Positions 7,733-15,656 of a DNA stretch of 27,435 nt are shown one piece after another. The position numbers and the translations under genes were made by a program. Below the pieces are notes generated by a model. The model saw nothing but the letters and a program-made list of their open reading frames with translations. It was not told the origin of the DNA and ran no database searches. The DNA lies in IMG/VR virus record IMGVR_UViG_3300037852_000085, positions 1 through 27,435 of that record; one strand, given 5' to 3'. The first letter of the stretch is position 1. Every line of letters starts with the position of its first letter. Origin of the DNA: a virus.

Positions 7733-9898
7733 TCACTTCGAGAACGGGCGCGAAATCTCCTGATATTCGAGGCCGGCCATGGACAGGGTGAAGTTTTTCA
7801 GCGTGCCGCTGAGCGTCATTCCCAGGTACTCGCCGGACCCATCGGCGGTGAACCCGATGAACTGAAAACCGGCCACGATGGTTTTCGTGTAGGTCTGCGA
7901 GCCGTTGTCGGTATCGACCGCGATGGTGAGGCTCCCGCCCCCGGCCGGGCCGGTGACCGCGCATCCGGCGTGGTCGATCTTCTTGCGCTGCACCGCGTTG
8001 CCGTGATGGGTGAGCGAGGTCTGCGCCAGGAATTCGACCGCTACGGTCGGATCGGCGAATATCTGCGTGATGTCGGTGCCCGAGCTGCCGAACGTCTTGG
8101 TGGTGCCGGTCGCCAGGATCGGCGCGGTGGCGAGCGTGACCAGCGAATCGCCTTGGCTGGTCGGATACCAGCGCTTGCCGTCGAACACGAGGATGAGCGA
8201 GCGCGTGGTTTCGAGCGGGTCCTTGTACCGGACCAGGAACCCGACATTGTGAATGTTGTTGATGTCGATGATCGCGGCCTGCGGCTGCTGAGTGAAATCG
8301 ATCAGCTTGAAGATGCCGTCCATGTCGCCGGAAATCTTCTGCACGCTCGATCCCAGGATGGCATAGACCCCATTGTTGTTCACGAATCCAGACACTCGAT
8401 TGTAGGAGAAGCACGAGCGCGGATAGATCGTGCCTTGGTCGGACGACAGAGTAAGGATCGTGAACAGCGTGACGTTGCCGGCCCCGTTCAGTGAGATATT
8501 GCCGATCTGCTTTACCGACTGGTCGCCGAAGATGTAGAGATAGTTGTTGTAATTGCGCAACGCTGTGATGGCGTGCACCAAGTCCGCATCCGAGATGGTG
8601 AGCGACCCGGAGGCGTTGCCGGCGGCGAAGTCGTCGAACCCCTGCGTGCCGGTGTATTGCAGCAATTGCCCACCCGCGAGCCACACCCGCCCGGCGAAGA
8701 CGGCGATGGTGGTGCCCTTGGGCACGAAGGGCCAGATGTGCGCCGTCGCGGTCGCGGTGCTGGCGCCGCCGGCTATGACGACGCTCGGGGTCGACGTGAA
8801 CCCCGACCCCGCGGTGTCGAGGATGAGCGCATTGACCGCGCCGCCGGATATCGTCGAGTGCGCCGTGGCCCCGGACCCGCCGCCGCCCGTGATGGTCACG
8901 GCCGGGGGGGCACCATAGCCCGACCCGGCGGTGTCGAGGACGATCGTGGCGACGGCCTGCGTCCCGAGAAACACGTTGAACGCGGCGTTCGGCGCCCCCG
9001 GCGGCGTAATGGTGCACGTCGGAGTGGTCGTGTATCCGCTCCCGCCCGAGGTCAAGGAAACACTGACGCAATAGGCAAACCCGCCGATGACGATCAGGGT
9101 GGCGGTGCCGGCCGCGCCACTCCCGCCGCCACCGGAAAAATTCAGTGCATAAGTTCCAGCCAGCGCCGAGATGAACTGGCCGGGATTTGCGATGGTCACG
9201 TTTGCCACCGGGAAGCCCGTCATGGTGACGTGTCCGGTCGCCCCCGACCCGGCGGACCCCGCCGCAATCGTCACCGTGAGGGTGTCGCCCGCGCGATAGC
9301 CATTCCCCTGGTTGTCCAGGACAACGGAAACAACGGAGCCATTCACCACGACCGAATGAGCGGTTGCGCCCGTACCGGAGCCGCCGGAAATGGTGACGGC
9401 GGGCGCCGAGGCATATCCGGCGCCGCCGCTGGTGACGGCAATCACCGGAGAGACGCCGCCCTGCTTGGTGAAAACCGTGCCGTCGAAGGTGCAGTAGCCG
9501 GCGACCGAATCGTTGATGAGAACGCGGCTCGCCGTCCACACCGTCATGTCGGGCGCCGAGCCGAAAGTTCCATCGTTGGCGAATTGGTTGAAAAACCCGG
9601 TGGCCGCATTGACCGCGAACGCGGCCCCTGCCGTGGTGAACACGATCAAGTAATCGGTGCCGGCAATATCGGCATAGAACATCGATTGCGCGGTTTCGAG
9701 GATCGTTCCGAGCGCGGGCGAGAGCGGCGCCGGGACCGTCGTCCAGTTATTGCCGGCGAGCGGTTGAAGATTCTCGGCAAGTGCGAGCTGCTTTTCGGCC
9801 AGGCCCTGCCGCAAATCCTGCGTGTTCACCTTCTCGAAATTCTCGAAGACGATGAACTTGCCGGATGAGCGTTGACGTGCGCCGGGAGGTGCGGCCAT
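7733..9898 (-). CDS. Tail nozzle/DNA-stabilisation-like protein (P22 gp10-like place) with inserted beta repeats, 721 aa
   Basis: A 721-aa protein. Residues 15-145 (FENFEKVNTQDLRQGLAEKQ, then WTASRVLINDSVAGYCTFDG) and 385-560 (IAVFAGRVWLAGGQLLQYTG, SFSYNRVSGFVNNNGVYAIL in outline) read like blades of a beta-propeller, as in P22 gp10-type nozzle proteins that bind adaptor and spike. Residues about 150-385 hold at least five copies of a Gly-rich unit with the core GSGY-x3-P-x-VTI-GG-GSGATA. Two adjacent units have a 39-aa (117-bp) period that is still visible in the DNA. The same unit occurs in the 307-aa and 394-aa virion proteins. The gene directly follows the adaptor-like gene. Homology to gp10 is inferred from order and propeller-like pattern. 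Confidence 0.8.
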   Translation of the reverse strand: MAAPPGARQRSSGKFIVFENFEKVNTQDLRQGLAEKQLALAENLQPLAGNNWTTVPAPLSPALGTILETAQSMFYADIAGTDYLIVFTTAGAAFAVNAATGFFNQFANDGTFGSAPDMTVWTASRVLINDSVAGYCTFDGTVFTKQGGVSPVIAVTSGGAGYASAPAVTISGGSGTGATAHSVVVNGSVVSVVLDNQGNGYRAGDTLTVTIAAGSAGSGATGHVTMTGFPVANVTIANPGQFISALAGTYALNFSGGGGSGAAGTATLIVIGGFAYCVSVSLTSGGSGYTTTPTCTITPPGAPNAAFNVFLGTQAVATIVLDTAGSGYGAPPAVTITGGGGSGATAHSTISGGAVNALILDTAGSGFTSTPSVVIAGGASTATATAHIWPFVPKGTTIAVFAGRVWLAGGQLLQYTGTQGFDDFAAGNASGSLTISDADLVHAITALRNYNNYLYIFGDQSVKQIGNISLNGAGNVTLFTILTLSSDQGTIYPRSCFSYNRVSGFVNNNGVYAILGSSVQKISGDMDGIFKLIDFTQQPQAAIIDINNIHNVGFLVRYKDPLETTRSLILVFDGKRWYPTSQGDSLVTLATAPILATGTTKTFGSSGTDITQIFADPTVAVEFLAQTSLTHHGNAVQRKKIDHAGCAVTGPAGGGSLTIAVDTDNGSQTYTKTIVAGFQFIGFTADGSGEYLGMTLSGTLKNFTLSMAGLEYQEISRPFSK
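8804..8940 (-). repeat. DNA-level tandem repeat within the 721-aa gene (117-bp period)
   Basis: The 20-mers at 8804-8823 and 8921-8940 match at 19 of 20 positions (cgaccc, one differing base, gcggtgtcgagga). They lie 117 bp apart, which is 39 codons, and both encode the LDTAGSG core of successive beta-repeat units. The nucleotide-level identity suggests fairly recent duplication or gene conversion between these two units. Confidence 0.8.
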
Positions 9899-9901
9899 GG
9901 C

Positions 9902-10825
9902 TCACCTCGATACGCGGCGCTGATAGGTCCGGTGGTACGGGTTCGGGATGCGCACGCCGCCAGCCCCGACGATGATGCGCGGCACGCGGTCGGAATAAAT
10001 CTTGCGGTAAAAATCGGCCTGCTCGAAATTCTGCAGCTTCATCAGGCAGAGCATCGCCGCGTAATACTGGACGGCATCGTTCCATGGCGGCACGACCTGG
10101 ACATCATTGTCGGTCAAGTTCGCCAGCGGCATGGGCAGGCAGAGAACGTCCCATTCGGAGACGTAGGCCTGATCCGGTGTCGGCTGGATGAGCACATATC
10201 CGGTCTGCTCGTGAACGGTCCAGATCATCGGGCGCCCCGTGTAGGTCGATTGCGGGCGCATGTAGGCCTGAAACAATGTGAAGGCCCGGAACCTGAGCAT
10301 GTAGCGCTGATTGTTCCAGACATTTGTAATGGAGATCACGTTGAAAGCATTGTTGAACAGCACGGCGCTGGCGGTTGCCCCGCTGCCGCCCCCGGAATCC
10401 GTGATCGTGACGGCAGGCGCGCTGCCGGGGGTATAGCCCTGGCCCCATCGCGTCATGTTGACGCCGGTGACGGCGCCGCCCGTAATGACCGGGGCGCCAA
10501 GGGCGAGCGTGCTCCCGCCCGGCCCGGCCGCAAACGTCACGACGGTCGCACTCGTATAATTGGCGCCGCCCGCGCTGACGTTGGCGCCGACCACCTGCCC
10601 GTTGACGCCGCCGGGGGCGATGAGAGAGTAGACCTCTTGATTTGCTATCAGAGAGACGGGCGCCCCGATCGCATTGAGATAAACCGCGCGCACGCAATGA
10701 AAATCGAGCGCGACCGCGGTGCGGGCGTTGTTGATCGCGTTCGTCAGCTCGGCTTGTGTGAAGTCAGCGTTCGTCTGATCGTGGATCAGAAATTGAACCT
10801 GCGTCGTATAGTCGGACAGCAGCAT
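9902..10825 (-). CDS. Head-to-tail adaptor-like protein with inserted beta repeats, 307 aa
   Basis: A 307-aa protein. Residues 1-60 (MLLSDYTTQVQFLIHDQTNA, then FTQAELTNAINNARTAVALD) match the usual N-terminal helical pattern of phage adaptor proteins such as P22 gp4. The C-terminal half (about 160-295) has a beta part (MIWTVHEQTGYVLIQPTP) and helices (AVQYYAAMLCLMKLQNFEQA) typical of the same fold. Between them, residues about 75-158 hold Gly-rich units (GQGYTPGSAPAVTI, GGGSGATA) like those in the 721-aa and 394-aa proteins. Expected to bind the portal and extend the DNA exit channel. It lies just upstream of the nozzle-like gene, matching P22 order. The insert is the odd feature. Confidence 0.8.
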   Translation of the reverse strand: MLLSDYTTQVQFLIHDQTNADFTQAELTNAINNARTAVALDFHCVRAVYLNAIGAPVSLIANQEVYSLIAPGGVNGQVVGANVSAGGANYTSATVVTFAAGPGGSTLALGAPVITGGAVTGVNMTRWGQGYTPGSAPAVTITDSGGGSGATASAVLFNNAFNVISITNVWNNQRYMLRFRAFTLFQAYMRPQSTYTGRPMIWTVHEQTGYVLIQPTPDQAYVSEWDVLCLPMPLANLTDNDVQVVPPWNDAVQYYAAMLCLMKLQNFEQADFYRKIYSDRVPRIIVGAGGVRIPNPYHRTYQRRVSR

Positions 10826-10828
10826 TCA

Positions 10829-11173
10829 TCACGCCGAGGCCTCTTGCGGGCGTTTGAGCGGCCGGCCCGGCCCGCGGCGCTCGGCCGGGACCTCGGGGTC
10901 TGCCGGGACCGGCGTGCGCGGGTTGGCGTCCTCGACCTCGACCAGCTTATACATGACGGGCCGGATCGCCAGCAGCTCGAAATACTCCTGCGCCTTGTTC
11001 TTGCCGGTCTTGGGATCGACCTTGACGAAATCGGGCGTGTTCCAGCCCTGCCGCTTGGCAATGTGCCGCAGCATCACGGCCGGATCGAAATTCGACGACA
11101 CGCAACCGAAGAAGTGCTCGGCCATGTCGACGGGCAGATTCTCCGACTTGCCCGGCGGGACGCGAACCGGCAC
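10829..11173 (-). CDS. Small head/neck-associated protein with uncertain start (GTG 11173; coding may extend to about 11233)
   Basis: At least 114 aa from the GTG at 11173 (MPVRVPPGKSENLPVDMAEH). The same frame stays open upstream to tandem TGA codons at 11239-11234 and would add STTFDFTDRHDG directly before VPVRVPPGKSENLPVD. That combined stretch reads like one conserved beta domain of small phage proteins, in which a DG/PG turn and a P-x-D-x-A-x-H-x-F element recur. No ATG, GTG or TTG exists in the frame between the TGA pair and GTG 11173, so the true N-terminus is unresolved. The C-terminus has a Pro/Arg tail with a GPGRPLK AT-hook-like core. It lies between the 109-aa protein and the adaptor. 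Confidence 0.7.
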   Translation of the reverse strand: MPVRVPPGKSENLPVDMAEHFFGCVSSNFDPAVMLRHIAKRQGWNTPDFVKVDPKTGKNKAQEYFELLAIRPVMYKLVEVEDANPRTPVPADPEVPAERRGPGRPLKRPQEASA

Positions 11174-11236
11174 GCCGTCGTGTCGATCGGTGAAGTCGAA
11201 CGTAGTTGAGCCTGGCTTCGGTATCGATCGGGTTCA

Positions 11237-11566
11237 TCAGATGAAGTCCAGGATTGTGAGAGTGCCGCCTGCACCGGACGCGATGCCGTTCCAAGCGGAA
11301 GTGCAGGCGAGGTTGTCAACGATGAACTTGTCGCCCGGCTGCATCGTGATCGATCCGGCGCCGTTGATGACCGCAACGCCGAGCTGGAAGCCCGGATAGA
11401 CACCGAACGATCCGACATTGACCACGGCCGGGCAGATCGCGACCGCAACGCCGACCGATGAGTTGTAGAAGATCAACCCGGTTCGCGTCGAGTTTGCGGG
11501 CAGAACCAATCCCGAGACGGTTCCGACCGTAGTTCCCCAACCAACCGGGTTCGCGGCGCTGGTCAC
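11237..11566 (-). CDS. Small virion-associated protein, paralogue of the 105-aa protein at 2259-2576 (GTG start)
   Basis: I choose GTG 11566 (VTSAANPVGWGTTVG) because it lies one base after the TAA of the 219-aa gene and gives 109 aa, close to the 105-aa paralogue. A longer upstream ATG frame would overlap the 219-aa gene with an Arg-rich, shadow-like N-terminus. The protein is all-beta-like, with GLIFYNSS, VINGAGSITMQPGDKF and TLTILDF aligned to the same elements in the 105-aa protein. It ends in tandem TGA TGA. Role unknown; its location suggests a head or neck decoration. Confidence 0.8.
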   Translation of the reverse strand: MTSAANPVGWGTTVGTVSGLVLPANSTRTGLIFYNSSVGVAVAICPAVVNVGSFGVYPGFQLGVAVINGAGSITMQPGDKFIVDNLACTSAWNGIASGAGGTLTILDFI

Positions 11567-11567
11567 G

Positions 11568-12227
11568 TTACACCGGCCATTCCGACCAAATGAAGGTCTG
11601 TGAGGTCGCCGCCGTCTGGGCGGCAAATGCCGCGACCGTGGCCAAAGTTCCGGGTCCGAGCAGTGTGGTCCCGTTGAAGTCGTAGTTTCTCGGCGCGGTC
11701 GAGCTGTCGGTGACGGCGCCCGCGCCCCACAGGACCGGCCCCTGCCACATGTTCGTGGCCATGGTGTTGACCAGGGTCGCGGCGGAATACACGCCGGCCT
11801 TGTTGCTGGCGATCGGGTTGATCGAAGTGCTGGACCACAGCGCGGGGCGGACGGAGAGAGCGGTCAGTGAGGCAGGGACAACGTTGGCGCCGCCCACCGC
11901 CGTCTGAATCCACAGCGCGATCGGGCCGACAACCTGCACGGTCGTGGTCTGCGCAAACGAATAGCGGACCATCTCGACGTTGACGCCGGAGCCGAGCGGA
12001 TTCCAGATCGTAAAGGTCGAAACCAGGTTGGTGGCCTGGACCGGAATGACCGTGCCGGCGACAAGAGTGGTCGCCTGAAACAGGTTGCCGTAATAGGCAG
12101 CCGAGTAGAAATCGCCGTGCAGCTTGGCGTCGAGGATTTCGCCCTGCTTGCCTTGAGGAACTTGCACGGTTCCGCTCTGCGAGGTCGCGGACAGACCGGC
12201 GGCGACTTGACCATACATGACAGGCAT
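11568..12227 (-). CDS. Probable head/decoration protein, 219 aa
   Basis: A 219-aa protein beginning MPVMYGQVAAGLSATSQSG. It is beta-rich and polar (QATTLVAGTVIPVQATNLV, FAQTTTVQVVGPIALWIQTA) with few charged residues, like outer-capsid or neck beta-sandwich proteins. No transmembrane segment or catalytic motif. It lies among small genes between the major capsid and the adaptor. No family is recognised; a minor capsid or head-completion role is inferred from position. A purine-rich stretch lies before the ATG and a 39-base gap separates it from the 64-aa gene. Confidence 0.8.
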   Translation of the reverse strand: MPVMYGQVAAGLSATSQSGTVQVPQGKQGEILDAKLHGDFYSAAYYGNLFQATTLVAGTVIPVQATNLVSTFTIWNPLGSGVNVEMVRYSFAQTTTVQVVGPIALWIQTAVGGANVVPASLTALSVRPALWSSTSINPIASNKAGVYSAATLVNTMATNMWQGPVLWGAGAVTDSSTAPRNYDFNGTTLLGPGTLATVAAFAAQTAATSQTFIWSEWPV

Positions 12228-12266
12228 AGAACTTCTCCGTTGTTATGCGGCCGAGACGCGCCGCAA

Positions 12267-12461
12267 TCAGTTGCCGGGGATGACCGGCGGGACGAGGCCA
12301 AGCTCGAAAGCCTGATCGTTGCGAAGGCGCGACAGCTCGTCTTGCTGCGACCCCGGAGCCTGCTGCTGCAGCAAGTTCGAGATCACGCGCAGCTCGACCG
12401 CCGAAAGCGTGTCGTTTGCGAATCCGGCAACTGTGGTGCTGCCGCCGACATAGCTTGTCAT
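12267..12461 (-). CDS. Hypothetical 64-aa late protein
   Basis: A 64-aa protein (MTSYVGGSTTVAGFANDTLS...) with a central amphipathic helix (VELRVISNLLQQQ) and a Pro-rich end (GLVPPVIPGN). Its ATG overlaps the stop of the 66-aa gene by four bases, supporting translation. No family recognised. Part of the small-gene group after the capsid genes. Confidence 0.75.
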   Translation of the reverse strand: MTSYVGGSTTVAGFANDTLSAVELRVISNLLQQQAPGSQQDELSRLRNDQAFELGLVPPVIPGN

Positions 12462-12658
12462 TGGTCGCGCTCCTGACCTTCCGATTGTTCATCAGACGCT
12501 TCCGGCTGTTCGGCCGACTTGCCGCTGACGGCATCAAAGGCCGCGATGAAAGCGTGAGCGCGAAGCTCCACCCCGCTCCACCCAGCTTCCGAGGCCTCGA
12601 TTTCGGCGAGACGGATCGCCTCCAGGACCGCGGCGTATCGCTTGTCTGTGGTCATCAC
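12458..12658 (-). CDS. Hypothetical 66-aa late protein
   Basis: A 66-aa protein starting MMTTDKRYAAVLEAIRLAEI, with two predicted helices and an acidic Glu/Gln-rich tail (EQPEASDEQSEGQERDQ). Four-base overlaps join it to the genes on both sides, so it is probably co-translated with the 394-aa virion protein and the 64-aa protein. Either of the first two Met codons could start it. No family recognised. Confidence 0.75.
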   Translation of the reverse strand: MMTTDKRYAAVLEAIRLAEIEASEAGWSGVELRAHAFIAAFDAVSGKSAEQPEASDEQSEGQERDQ

Positions 12659-13839
12659 TGGACCCTCGGTTGGAAGATGCAGAAATCATTGATGCCGCCG
12701 ACCACCGCCGTCCCGGTCGCCACGCCGGAGGCAATCGCCGACGTGTTCTGGACCGAGATGAACGGCACTTTTTGCAGGCCGAAACCGGGGTCTTCGATCA
12801 CGAAAGTTGCGACCGCGCCCGCACCGACCGTGGTCACGCCACGCGCGGCACGCGGTTGATAGACCGCGTTGTTGCTGGCCAGTGCCACGACGCCGAGCGA
12901 GGATTCCCAGGTCGGCGGATTGCCGGCGCCAAAGCCGGCGCCGCCGGAAGCGAGCGTGACCGAGGTCATCGAGAAGGACATCATCGCGGTGGCGGCGACA
13001 CCGCCCGCGAGCCCGCCGCCGGTGATCGTGACTGTCGGAATGGTCGTGCCGGTGTAGCCGGTGCCGTAGTTGACGAGCACGATGCCGGTGAGCGTGCCGG
13101 ACCCGGTGAGCGCGACGGGAGTGAGCTGCGCCCCGGTCGGAGACGTGTTCTGATTGCCGGGCGCCGCGTTGGCAGGGAACACAATGCCGGGGGCCGGGAT
13201 GGCACCGGCTGCAAACGAGCCGGAAGCACCGCCCGCATAAGTGCCGAACTGCGGAATGATCCAGAAATTCGGCGTGGCCGCATAGCCGCCACCAACGTTG
13301 ATCATGTTGATGGCGGTGATCGTGCCGGTCGAACTGATCGTGGCGGTGGCGGTGGCTTGGATGCCGCCGGGCGGCGGCGGGTCGATGACGATGAGCGGCG
13401 GCACCAGGAAACCGGAACCGGCCTGCGTGATGGTTGGGGCCGCGACGGAACCGCCGACGACGGCATAACCTGTCGCGGTAACGCCAGCGGCGGGGCCGGT
13501 GAATACCACGGTGGCGCCGGTCGCGACCGAGCCGATGCCGTTCGTTCCGCCCGATCCCGCGTTGGTGATCGAGGCCCCGGCCACGATGCCGGACATGTTG
13601 ATGACACGATAATTGTAGCCATCCGTGCTGATGTACTGAGAGTCACAGGTCGGCGCCGTCACGTTGCGCCAAAGCTGGTTGATCGGATCGAAGAATTGCA
13701 GGCAGGACACCGCGCCGGTTTCGACCACCCACTCACCCGGCGGCAGATAGAAGATTCCGCCCGACGCCAAGGTGACAACCTGCCCGCCTTCGCCGACTTG
13801 CGCGGTGGGGAACGGAAATGCGCCGCCGATTCGAGACAT
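12655..13839 (-). CDS. Glycine-rich beta-repeat virion protein next to the capsid gene, 394 aa
   Basis: A 394-aa protein. Residues 1-70 form a distinct N-terminal part (MSRIGGAFPFPTAQVGEGGQ, then SGGIFYLPPGEWVVETG, FFDPINQLWRNV). From about residue 80 onward come repeated Gly-rich beta units, for example AGSGFLVPPLIVID, VGGGYAATPNF and YGTGYTGTTIPTVTITGGG, the same type of unit as in the adaptor-like and nozzle-like proteins. It starts 9 bases after the major capsid gene, which favours a head-decoration or capsid-fibre role, perhaps binding glycans. That role is inference. No protease or hydrolase motif seen. Confidence 0.8.
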   Translation of the reverse strand: MSRIGGAFPFPTAQVGEGGQVVTLASGGIFYLPPGEWVVETGAVSCLQFFDPINQLWRNVTAPTCDSQYISTDGYNYRVINMSGIVAGASITNAGSGGTNGIGSVATGATVVFTGPAAGVTATGYAVVGGSVAAPTITQAGSGFLVPPLIVIDPPPPGGIQATATATISSTGTITAINMINVGGGYAATPNFWIIPQFGTYAGGASGSFAAGAIPAPGIVFPANAAPGNQNTSPTGAQLTPVALTGSGTLTGIVLVNYGTGYTGTTIPTVTITGGGLAGGVAATAMMSFSMTSVTLASGGAGFGAGNPPTWESSLGVVALASNNAVYQPRAARGVTTVGAGAVATFVIEDPGFGLQKVPFISVQNTSAIASGVATGTAVVGGINDFCIFQPRVQ

Positions 13840-13848
13840 TTGCAGTCC

Positions 13849-14859
13849 TCAGATGTTCAGGAACGCGAGCCCGTCGAACTTGCCGTGCGCCTTGCACTTC
13901 ACGTCGACCAGCTCGAGCAGGGACAGGATCGCGCCGATGTAACCGAGCTGGTTGTTCGGCAGCGTCGATTCGAAACCCGTGAACGAGAACGCCGCCCGCT
14001 CGTGCAGGAACAGCGACAGGTAGTTCGTGTTGATGAGATAGAGCACGCCTTCCGGGCAGTACGGATCGGCGTAGAACGGCACGCCGGCCACGTCGAGCGC
14101 GCGGAACAGTGCTTCCGCCTTCTTGTCGGCTCCGAACGCATCGCCGGGCGTGACGACGTAGCGCTCCTGCGACGTGAAGTCCTGGGCCAGCAGCGTCCAG
14201 GTGCCGAAACCCATGATGCCGATCGATGGCATCTCGCCGGTGGTCTTGCTCACCTGCGAGATGTATTGCAGCATCAGGTTGCGGGTCGGCGTGACGTTGC
14301 CGTTGCCGTGGACGTAGGTCGATTTCCAGAATGTGTTCGTGGCGCGCGTGACGCCGCCATATGCGGCCGCGAAGGAGCCGTCATCGATCGCGGCTGGCAG
14401 CCCGATCAATTGCTGCGCATTGGCCACGTTGTTGTAGAGCGAGGTCGCGAACGTATCGATGGTGACGTTGGTCGAATCGTTCATGCGCGCTTCGATCAGC
14501 GGCACGACCGAATAATCGAGCTGAACCAGCCCTTCCATACCGAGCATGGGGATGGTCGAGACGAAGGCCTTGAGATTGAATTCGGCGTTCTGGATGCCGG
14601 GCTGCACGCCGGGTTGCTGGAACGAGCCTGAATAATCGACCCACTGGCCCGACACCATCGGGGCGCCCTGCAGCGGCGCGGTGATCGGCGACAGGCCGCC
14701 GGACGCGACTTGCGCGGCGGCGAGCAGCGCGGCCATCATCGGGGCCGACTTCCAGAGCTGCACGTAGACGCGCGGCATATAGGCGCGGCGCACCACGGCG
14801 GATAGCTCGGTTGCGACTTGTCCCGCGGCGGGGACGATTCCTGAACCGAAGACCGGCAT
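13849..14859 (-). CDS. Major capsid protein (HK97-fold expected), 336 aa
   Basis: A 336-aa protein, normal length for a phage coat protein without a delta domain or protease. Typical features include an N-terminal helical arm (ELSAVVRRAYMPRVYVQLWK), an acidic/polar long-helix region (LIEARMNDSTNVTIDTFATS), a beta-hinge (PSIGIMGFGTWTLLAQDF), then FGADKKAEALFRALDVAGVP followed by a YADPYCPEGVLYLIN stretch typical of coat P- and A-domains. It directly follows the scaffold-like gene by 20 bases and lies between portal and adaptor genes. This is the expected most abundant virion protein. The HK97 fold is inferred from pattern. Confidence 0.88.
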   Translation of the reverse strand: MPVFGSGIVPAAGQVATELSAVVRRAYMPRVYVQLWKSAPMMAALLAAAQVASGGLSPITAPLQGAPMVSGQWVDYSGSFQQPGVQPGIQNAEFNLKAFVSTIPMLGMEGLVQLDYSVVPLIEARMNDSTNVTIDTFATSLYNNVANAQQLIGLPAAIDDGSFAAAYGGVTRATNTFWKSTYVHGNGNVTPTRNLMLQYISQVSKTTGEMPSIGIMGFGTWTLLAQDFTSQERYVVTPGDAFGADKKAEALFRALDVAGVPFYADPYCPEGVLYLINTNYLSLFLHERAAFSFTGFESTLPNNQLGYIGAILSLLELVDVKCKAHGKFDGLAFLNI

Positions 14860-14879
14860 GTCTCAATCCTTTCAGCGGC

Positions 14880-15431
14880 TCAAGCGCGCTTTCTCATGAA
14901 TTCGCCGATGACGGTGTGCGCCGTGTCGCGCGCCGCCTTGTTCGGGTCTTTGCCGAACTTCGCCCAATCGGGAAATTCCCAGGTCGTGCCGGCCGGCTGC
15001 TCGTGCTTGCCGGGCTTGGGGTCCTCGGGCGGGAGCGTGGCGGCGTAGAGCGTGGCGCCGTCGTCATAGTCCGTGACGCCCTTTTTCTGCATCAGGTCTT
15101 CGATTTTCTTGACGGTATCCTCGTCGTATTTCCGGCCGCCCTCGCCGGACAGGAGCCGGGCGCGCTGCGAATTCATGCGCCGAACGACCTCTTGCTGCTG
15201 GCGCTCGAGCTCCTTGGCCTCGCGCTCGGCTTCGAGCGTCTCGAATTTTTCCTCGACATCGACATCACCAAACGCCGCCGCGTGCGGCGAGTCGGGCTTC
15301 ACCTTCTTGATCGCCTTGGCGATCAGCTTGCGGGTGTCCTTGTTGGCCGACAGCTCGTGCAACAGGTCGCCGAGCTCGGCCGCGGTGGCGGGATCGAGGC
15401 CGCGCTTGGTCCTGGTGGGGGCATCGGGCAT
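14880..15431 (-). CDS. Scaffolding-like protein, 183 aa
   Basis: A 183-aa, highly charged protein without Cys. A long Glu/Lys/Arg/Gln-rich coiled coil (about residues 58-95, VEEKFETLEAEREAKELERQ then QQEVVRR) lies in the middle, and the C-terminal end is basic and helical (VIGEFMRKRA). Scaffolds commonly bind coat through such basic C-terminal helices. The gene is directly upstream of the major capsid gene, the normal scaffold place. Its ATG is at the stop of the 70-aa gene. No protease signature, so a re-usable P22-style scaffold is more likely than a cleaved one; this is inference. Confidence 0.78.
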   Translation of the reverse strand: MPDAPTRTKRGLDPATAAELGDLLHELSANKDTRKLIAKAIKKVKPDSPHAAAFGDVDVEEKFETLEAEREAKELERQQQEVVRRMNSQRARLLSGEGGRKYDEDTVKKIEDLMQKKGVTDYDDGATLYAATLPPEDPKPGKHEQPAGTTWEFPDWAKFGKDPNKAARDTAHTVIGEFMRKRA

Positions 15432-15643
15432 CAGATCGGCTTGCCCTTATGGGCGGTCGGGCCGCCGCGCTCCAGCGACATGCCGCCGGTCGAGTAGCGC
15501 TTGCCGCTCGCGTCGGTCAGCTTGCCCTCGGACGTGAAGCCGCCGAGATGCGTATAGGTCGGCGGGTTGCGGAACATGCCGTTTTCCATGTTGCGCTTGC
15601 CGAGCTGGCCAACCTTCACCTTGGGCCGCAGATAATCGGTCAT
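15431..15643 (-). CDS. Hypothetical 70-aa late protein
   Basis: A 70-aa basic protein (MTDYLRPKVKVGQLGKRNME...), rich in Gly, Lys, Arg and Thr, with GGFTSEGKLTDASGKRYSTGG and a C-terminal GGPTAHKGKPI. It looks mainly disordered. Its end touches the start of the scaffold-like gene and it follows the 138-aa gene by 13 bases. No family recognised; possibly a minor head or assembly factor. Confidence 0.75.
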   Translation of the reverse strand: MTDYLRPKVKVGQLGKRNMENGMFRNPPTYTHLGGFTSEGKLTDASGKRYSTGGMSLERGGPTAHKGKPI

Positions 15644-15656
15644 TGCTGGTCTCCGT

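Noticed and set aside
7701-9539. 612-codon minus-strand open frame overlapping the 721-aa gene
   Set aside because: Arg/His-rich composition, no domain; the 721-aa frame has propeller-like and repeat features and better junctions.
9872-11209. 445-codon plus-strand open frame
   Set aside because: Antisense to adaptor and neighbouring genes; no recognisable domain and no ribosome site.
12670-14631. 653-codon plus-strand open frame
   Set aside because: Opposite the capsid and 394-aa genes; Arg/Gly/Asp-rich with no motif, a shadow caused by high GC.
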